Shown: positions 58,274-64,000 of the stretch, in pieces
Layout of the letters: every line of letters starts with the position of its first letter
Position numbering within the stretch: position 1 is the first letter of the stretch
DNA from: Ectobius pallidus
Taxonomy: Eukaryota; Arthropoda; Insecta; Blattodea; Ectobiidae
Assembly: GCA_964059195.1 (NCBI GenBank)
Contig: CAXKWD010000009.1
Location: 87,393,432 to 87,457,431 of the forward strand
Reading direction: 5' to 3'
Length of the DNA: 64,000 bases
Notes under the pieces: model-generated
Told to the model about the DNA's origin: nothing
The model's database searches: none
The model's input: only the letters and a program-made list of their open reading frames with translations
Made by a program: the position numbers and the translations under genes

Positions 58274-58918
58274 TAGGGTTTATGACATGTCATATTTTTA
58301 TCCTGACCTCCATTCTCTCTGCAAACACAAATTAAACACGAATTGCATGCTTATTATCCTAATCGGACCGTTTTTATTTAGCATATAATGTCATATTTTG
58401 GTCATTTTTGTGGCCTTGGTCATATTTTAGTCATATTTGTAATTTAACGTCTTATTTAAGTTATAATTTCTGTAAAGGAGCAGAATTGTTCAGTGTATGT
58501 ACTACATGGTCAAGTTAAGGTTGAAATTTATTTCATTAATTTAATGTTTATGTCAAATTAATAGATAACTTAGATCTTAAAATTAATGCAATCGTTCACA
58601 TTTTATAGGGACATGCAAGGTCTACAAAATATTACGAGTATTTGGAGCTGATGAAACGAGCAAACAGGAGAAAATTCTTTAAAAAACAGTCCACTACAAG
58701 AAAAACTATAAATTACCAAAATTGTAAAAAAGTTATTATCCGATTGAATTCGTCTGATGTAATAATTTAGTGTCTTCAAAACGTTTTAAATTGGAATTTT
58801 TTTAAATATGTTATTTTATTAGTTCATATTTAAGATTTTTGTGTCATATTTAGTCTTTTATAAGGGCATATTTGCAGTCATATTATCCACTTTTTAGGTC
58901 ATAAACATCCCAACCCTA
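58274..58918. mobile_element. hAT-like non-autonomous element with TCATATTT words
   Basis: The ends are TAGGGTTTATGACATGTCAT and, inversely, TAGGGTTGGGATGTTTATGA. The flanking 8-mers tttataag (58266-58273) and tttacaag (58919-58926) agree at 7 of 8. GTCATATTT and close variants occur about eight times, crowded near both ends. No coding capacity. Confidence 0.88.
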
Positions 58919-59121
58919 TTTACAAGTATTGCGACCATAAATATTCAACGCAGTTTATATACAGAGTGGATGTTAAATAACTGAGTAGATTTCAGGGCAC
59001 ACTGGTCATATTAAATACTATATCACAAGTTTAACCTATCGGTGAAAAATTTAGGAATATAGGCCTACTGTATTAGTAGAACAATTTGATATGTTACATT
59101 CACACAACTTTACACATATAT

Positions 59122-60160
59122 TTTAACATTGACGATTCTACTACAACATCCACTTACAACATTTTTTTTGTGAACATATCAAAAGAAAAACACTTCATCC
59201 AGGGCTGAAGACGAAGGAAAGGTTCCCATGACACTAGAGGCATTCCCCCTTTGTATGGCAATGCTGATACGTTGCCTCAAATATTCGCCAGCCCTAGGAT
59301 CCCCTGTTGCAACAGCAAGTCTTCTGCCTATCTCTGAAGTTAACTTCTTGGCTTCTGCACACCATGTACCAAGTGTCTCGACAGCGAAAACAACAAAATG
59401 GTACTGGTCAACTATGTGACAGTACTTTTTCAATTTCAGAGATACAGCAGAAATCGCAGCAGAGCCTGGATTTTTGCAGGTGCCCGGTAAATGTGATGAA
59501 GCTAAAGTATCGACACAGGTAGGATCCCATAAAAGTGATTTACCCCTGACCCAAGGGATCAAGGTCAATCCGTCGGGTCTCTTACCATCGGATCGACTAA
59601 TGCCAACTGGTTCCAAGATAGTCGGGACACCAGCAGAGACTAAGGCTCTTTTAATTAGATCATTGATCATGGAATGCCTGGAAAATCTTCCTGTGTTCTT
59701 CGGACAGCTTAACCCATGATGGCCGTAAGGGTCAACTCGGGCACCGCACTGGCATAGGTGTGGATGACATAATTTACTACCAAGCCGCAAGCCTACAGCG
59801 ATCCTGAAAGTCACATCATCCATTAGAGTACCTAAGTTAGATGAAGGTAAAGCTCTCAGCCAGGAGCAAATGGCAAGGAAACGTGCTTGGTCAAGATCCG
59901 AAGGAGAAGAAGTAACGAGAAGTCCGTGTATACGCATGGTGTTTATATGATCCCACTCTTTCTGTACCTCAGGATGGGCTGGAAAATCCTGTTCAGGGTT
60001 TAAAAGTCCCCAACTTGCAAGAGCCTCCGACAAATGGCAGATCTCAACTTCATCACCGTGATTTAAAAGAACAGATTTGACAAAATCAGAAACGCCATGA
60101 GCCGAAGCCAAGAAAGCAGGAAGACAAATATCGTTAATCTTGCGTACACCAACTCCACCA
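59122..60160 (-). mobile_element. 5'-truncated LINE with 16-bp target duplication
   Basis: The 16-mer aactttacacatatat occurs at 59106-59121 and again at 60161-60176, exactly bracketing the element. The element carries the last about 330 codons of its protein (59179-60160, minus) and a 57-base 3' untranslated end. The missing reverse transcriptase core and clean direct repeats are what abortive target-primed reverse transcription leaves. It landed next to a family F repeat (60177-60345). Confidence 0.92.
59179..60160 (-). CDS. C-terminal part of a LINE protein: zinc-binding plus nuclease-like domain
   Basis: The open minus-strand frame begins inside the truncated element with G-G-V-G-V-R-K-I-N-D-I-C-L-P-A-F-L, which fits the end of a reverse transcriptase. 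It continues uninterrupted to the stop at 59179. Counting from the TTG at 60111 as residue 1, C120-x-C122, H131/H132 and C136 form a C-C-H-C-like zinc site. R-x-x-R-H (142-146), E167, R-P-D (178-180), K191 and D196 follow. That order matches the restriction-enzyme-like endonuclease of R2-type non-LTR elements, in which the domain nicks the target for priming. The clade assignment is inference. The intact frame suggests a young insertion, but without the polymerase domain it cannot function. Any start codon here is arbitrary because the natural N-terminus is missing. Confidence 0.75.
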
Positions 60161-60176
60161 AACTTTACACATATAT

Positions 60177-60345
60177 GAATATGTAATAAGCAATCTTATT
60201 CCCTCAATGTTATAAGATATCCAACCAAAGATTACCTAGCGACAGACACACAGACAAAAAAGTTTACTAATGCTGAAAACTCAAAATCGAATTTCAGGGT
60301 CGAACACAATACATTGTTCTACATAAACGGGTAGAGAAAATAAAA
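60177..60345 (+). repeat. Dispersed repeat family F, end fragment
   Basis: CAACCAAAGATTACCTAGCG, ACAGACACACAGACA, GAAAACTCAAAATCGAATTT and CAGGGTCGAACACAATACAT match the 3' half of the family (compare 54515-54552 and 57890-57945). The truncated LINE inserted at its left side. Confidence 0.55.
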
Positions 60346-60887
60346 ATGAATTTTTATTCCGCAAAATTTGCTTTGTTTTCTAAAACCCATTAGCGAGTAT
60401 TTAAATAACTATTTTTTTTTAATACAGAGCATCGAAAACCATGAAAGCCAGTGCAGGTGTCTACATAAGAGAGATGAAAGGCAAAATAAAACAAACATGT
60501 CAAACATGCAAGCTCATCACACGATGACATTAAAGACGGTCGCTCTCGGCTACAATTTACAGAATTTCCAAATAAGATGAGCATCCCTCAGTTTGTCAAT
60601 ACTTGCTTCTATGACCTTTTGAGAAGATTCTCCTCATCATTTCTATTGCTATTACCTAAACAGCGATTAAATTAATGTCTTTCCTAATATTTACGACCTA
60701 TGTCGAAGTAGGGAGAGCACGACAAAAACTGGGAATGACTGGTAAATACACTATTTTTAAGATCTTTTACCTAGATAATGCAATTTTTGACTAAATACAT
60801 TTTTTTAGAATATCTATATAGCCTAAGTAAGGGGCTCCCTACACATTCCGTGGAAACTATTAGGGGCCCAAACAATTAGTACAATAA
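60346..60887. other. No recognised gene
   Basis: AT-rich. The reverse-transcriptase likeness starts only at about 60888. Confidence 0.4.
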
Positions 60888-62102
60888 ATGTCAAGAGTTG
60901 TTTTCGTTTACATCCATAAAGTTTTCGACAATATAGGACATAGGCCTACTCACTTGAAGAAACCCCTCGCGAATTCTTCTGTACCCTCTAAACTCGCCGC
61001 ATTGATCACGGCACTGCAAGAAGGGAACCAGACAGTAATTGGATGTTGTCACTCCAGATCGAAACCTATAAAATTGAAGAGAGGGTCATGCAGGAATCTC
61101 TTTTGTCACCTGCTCTATATGAGTATAATTTGTCCACAAACCATATACTGAAAGAACTATCTGGAAAAAAAAAACTGTAGCAGAAGGATTCGGTTTCCCG
61201 TTAATAGCCGAACTCAAACCACTAACTGTTCTCTGATTTCCTGATGACACAGTAATTATTGGAAATTATTGGAGTATTACACAGTAATTATTGGAGCTGA
61301 CGAGAATGACCAACTAGGAATTCAAGGAAATCGTCATGTCAATGTCGACATGCATCAGTATTGTTGAAGAAAACTTATAAGTGGACATGTATCTTATTCC
61401 TGAAGGAAACATAAAAACTATTTCCACCGGTGAAACAATACAGTATTTAGGGGCGACTTTTAACAATGAAATAAAATTTAATCCACAAAAGCTATTGTTG
61501 GGAGCTGACGAGATGATCCGTGATTTAGTGGTGGCATGCAGGGGGAAGACGGTGTTGTGCCATAACTGCACGTGTAGGGGAGCGCTGCTATTGGCTGCAG
61601 ATAAGAGCCCCATAGTCATGCCAGGGATCATCTCGTCAGCTCCCAACTGTAGACTAACTTTAAAAAATTGTATCTCCTGTCATCTCCCCTTCTACAAACG
61701 AATCAAAATATATTCCATATTGAATTCCTCATTATGTCCAACCCTCATATTATATCCCTTCCAGACGGTAGGCCTACCCGTAGACAAAATACCTACAAGA
61801 TTTTTGGAAGATGCTGACAAAATGATAAAAGGTGCGTTGAAGGAAATTCTACTACTCCCCCTGACCTTCCAGACAGTCCTAAGAAATTTAAGGGGCTCGT
61901 ATTATTCCGACGTCAGTGGAAAGGAATGCTACAGAATCTGAATTCTATTACCATCCTTCAGAAATATAATGATTCATTTGTAAACAACACCAGAAATCTC
62001 ACAGAAGGCAGCATTCAGTGTTTAACTCGTTTACAACTTGATCCCGAGCAGAGTCTCGTAAATACAAAAAGTAACTACTTCGACGTCAGGCATGTCTAAC
62101 GT
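60888..62102 (+). pseudogene. Decayed LINE reverse transcriptase
   Basis: Readable blocks in order are V-F-V-x-I-x-K-V-F-D-N-I-G-H at 60900-60945 (RT motif A, with the first catalytic aspartate replaced by tyrosine), L-K-R-G then, after a one-base frameshift, V-M-Q-E-S-L-L-S-P (motif B region), and F-P-D-D-T-V-I-I-G at about 61236-61262 (motif C, normally F/Y-A-D-D). Then come Y-L-G-A-T-F-N-N-E-I-K-F-N-P-Q at about 61440, F-L-E-D-A-D-K-M-I-K-G-A at 61802, F-R-R-Q-W and L-T-R-L-Q-L-D-P-E-Q to a stop near 62099. This is the thumb and post-RT part of an R2-like non-LTR element by general resemblance. Frameshifts, a short internal duplication near 61255-61300 and a 151-bp inverted-repeat insertion (61497-61647) break it. 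The 5' half and the nuclease end are missing. Confidence 0.8.
61497..61647. repeat. 151-bp insert with 23-bp perfect inverted repeats inside the LINE
   Basis: The segment begins GTTGGGAGCTGACGAGATGA and ends with its exact inverse (23 of 23 bases). It interrupts the RT reading between N-P-Q-K-L and the next readable block. No target duplication is visible. The arm closely resembles TTGGAGCTGACGAGAATGAC at 61294-61313 in the same LINE, about 200 bases upstream. The insert may therefore be a local inverted duplication instead of a transposon. Confidence 0.8.
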
Positions 62103-62169
62103 GCGACCCTTTGCAAGCACTCCTTCGACCCTCACAAAGGATACATAAGCTGGCCTAAATTTAGTTTGA

Positions 62170-62400
62170 GTTTTTAACCGGCCATTTTAGGGATACCTGG
62201 TTTCTTTTCATGCCTTCCTGAAAAGTTTAAAGCTGCAGAATTTTTGCCAGAAGAATTATGCCAATGTTCGGTTCTATCTATGTGGGTGAACAGTTATTTT
62301 CCTTCAAGAAATTAACCAAAATGCTCAGAGGACAAGGCTGACGGATCAACATGTGTCATATCTGATCGAAGTCGGAACTGAGCAAACATTTCGGATTTCG
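62170..62400 (+). pseudogene. hAT transposase C-terminal remnant (F-G-S-x-Y-V-x-E-Q type)
   Basis: From ATG at 62264 the frame reads M-F-G-S-I-Y-V-G-E-Q-L-F-S-F-K-K-L-T-K. After a one-base shift it reads R-T-R-L-T-D-Q-H-V. This matches the C-terminal dimerisation block F-G-S-T-Y-x-C-E-Q-x-F-S followed by K-S-x-x-R-S-R-L-T-D-x-H-L, known from hAT transposases and host proteins domesticated from them. The preceding F-K-A-A-E-F-L-P-E-E-L fits the region before it. The cysteine of C-E-Q is glycine here. No element ends were found. Confidence 0.7.
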
Positions 62401-62628
62401 GTAGGACGAAGCAAAAATCGTCATTAAAGAGAAGTGTCTGCCTAGAAACAAAACACAAAAATGGTCGTTATTTACGCATGTTCATTTTGTACAATGTAAT
62501 TGTTGCAAAAAAGTCTATGTCATCGTTTAAAATTATTTTCTATTGTTCAACGACTTCAATAGCCTACCATGCATTCATGAATGTGGCTAGCCGCTAAACC
62601 ATTTGTATGGACATTTTATGTTTCTAAG

Positions 62629-62629
<1 letters not shown>

Positions 62630-62691
<62 letters not shown>

Positions 62692-62765
62692 TTTTATTTT
62701 ATTTTTTTTTTTTATTTTTTTTATTTTTTTTTTTTATTTTTTTTTTTTATTTTTTTTTTTTTTTT
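62630..62765. repeat. (ATT)n array passing into an interrupted poly(T)
   Basis: About 60 bases of ATT repeats are followed by about 75 bases of T with single A interruptions. The 75-codon frame across it (62581-62808) is an artefact. Confidence 0.95.
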
Positions 62766-63243
62766 AGTTTGGGGGAAATTTTTATTCCGCATATTCTATA
62801 CGCTATGATTACAAATGCTAAAAATTGAGTTTTTAAAATTCTCATGTATAAGAAAGATTTTCTTAACGAGTTCAGCCTTTTAAATATCACATAATTAGAG
62901 ATATTTAGAAGTACTTGAGGATGCTTAAGCTTAGCCAACATATACTCTAAGTATTCACATAGCATTCTTAATACAAAATTGTTAATTTTGACCAGCCATG
63001 GTCAATATTTCCCTTGCTCCTTAGAAGCAGACATTCAAGTCGTGCATTTCCGATGTAGCCGGTTAGATTACGGGGAGTGTACTCTTTCTACCTTGGTTGT
63101 AAATTATTTTTTTACTAAGCATATGTAAGACCTCTCCCACATTTTGAATAAAACTCCGCTTCAATTAAAAAGGTTATAGTTCCAGTTCTAAAGTTAAGTA
63201 CAGTTCATTTCTTCCTTGAGCCGAGAATATCCCGTCCTGAAAA
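62766..63243. other. No recognised gene
   Basis: AT-rich sequence with no recognised feature, leading into the terminal tandem duplication. Confidence 0.4.
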
Positions 63244-63869
63244 ATGCTGGGAAACTGAAATATTAAGTATACTTACCAAAAACTTGTTAAAATCTAGGTA
63301 ATTCGTTGCGTTTGCACCTAATTCAGGGCAACTCTCTTCGTAGGCATAGACCTATATTTAATAATAATTAAAAACTCAAAATTGCAGTGTTTGCCAGTCT
63401 TGTCATTATTATAAAATAATTAAAAGCTATAAAATATTTTATTAAACGTTAACCAATTCATTACTTCTTCCTTTCTTATGAATGTGTAGATGGTTTATAC
63501 AACAATAAAAGGTGTAGCCTACTTTAACACCTTGTGTATTTATTCGAAAATCTACAATAAATGCTGGGAAAGTGAAATATTAAGTATACTTACCTTAAAC
63601 ATGTGAAAATCTAGGTAATTCGTTGTGTTTGCAGCTAATTCAGGGCAACTTGCTTTGTAGACATATATTTAATAATAATAATTAAAAACTTAAAATTGCA
63701 GTGTTTGTCAGTCTTGTCATTATTATAAAATAATTAAAAGTTTTAAAATATTTTATTAAACGTTAACCAATTCATTACTTCTTCCTTTCTTATGGATGTG
63801 CTGGTGTTTTATACAACAATAAAAGGTGTGCTTTAACACCTTGCGTATTCATTCGAAAATCTACAATAA
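63244..63869. repeat. 317-bp tandem duplication, diverged
   Basis: Unit 1 (63244-63560) and unit 2 (63561-63869) both start ATGCTGGGAAA or ATGCTGGGAAAG and end CGAAAATCTACAATAA. They differ by scattered substitutions and small indels, so the duplication is older than the one at 43152. Each unit contains a small hairpin (AAGGTGT with ACACCTT) after AACAATAA. Confidence 0.9.
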
Positions 63870-64000
63870 TTATGAAAATTCCAATTCGTACAGCGCACCA
63901 TACGTGAGCCATAACCCTCTCATAAGTACACCTTAATTTCAGTACTCCGGCTAAGAAAAGTTTGCACGTCAGTGTAGTACTTGGAAGTGATCAATTCATG

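Noticed and set aside
61381..61941. A single intact 186-codon gene
   Set aside because: The frame combines decayed LINE sequence with the 151-bp inverted-repeat insert read through by chance. The LINE reading shifts frame after 61880.
62581..62808. 75-codon Ile/Phe-rich frame
   Set aside because: Translation of ATT and T runs; low complexity only.
63490..63840. Histone-type 3' stem-loop (AAGGTGT with ACACCTT after AACAATAA)
   Set aside because: Sequence and loop do not match the histone element, and no histone gene is nearby. It is simply part of each unit of the tandem duplication.

Overview
The window reads as animal nuclear DNA, most likely from an insect with a large, repeat-rich genome of the cockroach type. 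That is inference from AT-rich intergenic sequence, tRNA-headed SINEs, LINE tails of a kind widespread in insects, a mariner remnant, many short hAT-like elements with 8-bp target duplications, and long AAT/AT microsatellites. There is no operon or dense coding. Almost every long open frame is a shadow of a microsatellite or a piece of a transposon.

Host genes: the best candidate is one 162-nt internal exon on the minus strand at 35441-35602. It is GC-rich, open, phase 1-1 and flanked by AG and GT splice signals. A GC-richer open stretch at 55975-56167 and a 15-codon candidate at 28212-28256 are much weaker. The gene behind the exon is not identified, and if it is real the window is mostly intron or intergenic sequence of that gene.

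Layout. 0-13 kb: hAT-like elements (607, 8738, 10983), two further inverted-repeat elements (7365, 9935), SINE pieces (1153, 3575, 4357, 5941) and a LINE 3' tail (11950). 13-26 kb: a diverged dispersed repeat (13165), hAT-like elements (18032, 20220), a second LINE tail (19093), a six-unit GAT/AAT minisatellite (21451), repeat family G (22738) and a perfect 41-bp-arm hairpin (25427). 27-35 kb: a deleted mariner with a complete SINE nested inside (27004-27955), a hAT-like element with a perfect 8-bp duplication (29189), a second copy of the 607 element (32035) and a foldback element (34424). 35-46 kb: the candidate exon, three hAT-like elements (37532, 38065, 44504) and an exact 126-bp tandem duplication (43152). 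50-59 kb: a nested pair of elements (50626 with 51095 inside its target duplication), then elements at 53395, 55238, 56822 and 58274 with SINEs at 52121 and 54888. 59-64 kb: a 5'-truncated LINE with a zinc-binding/nuclease-like C-terminus and a 16-bp target duplication (59122-60160), a decayed LINE reverse transcriptase (60888-62102), a hAT transposase C-terminal remnant (62170-62400) and a 317-bp tandem duplication at the end.

The most unusual theme is a set of about nine hAT-like non-autonomous elements with different termini. Each carries a short word next to its terminal inverted repeat and repeats that word many times inside. A second is the strong excess of the palindrome TAGGCCTA across the window. 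Three long near-perfect hairpins and a nested insertion with both target duplications intact are the other observations most worth checking.
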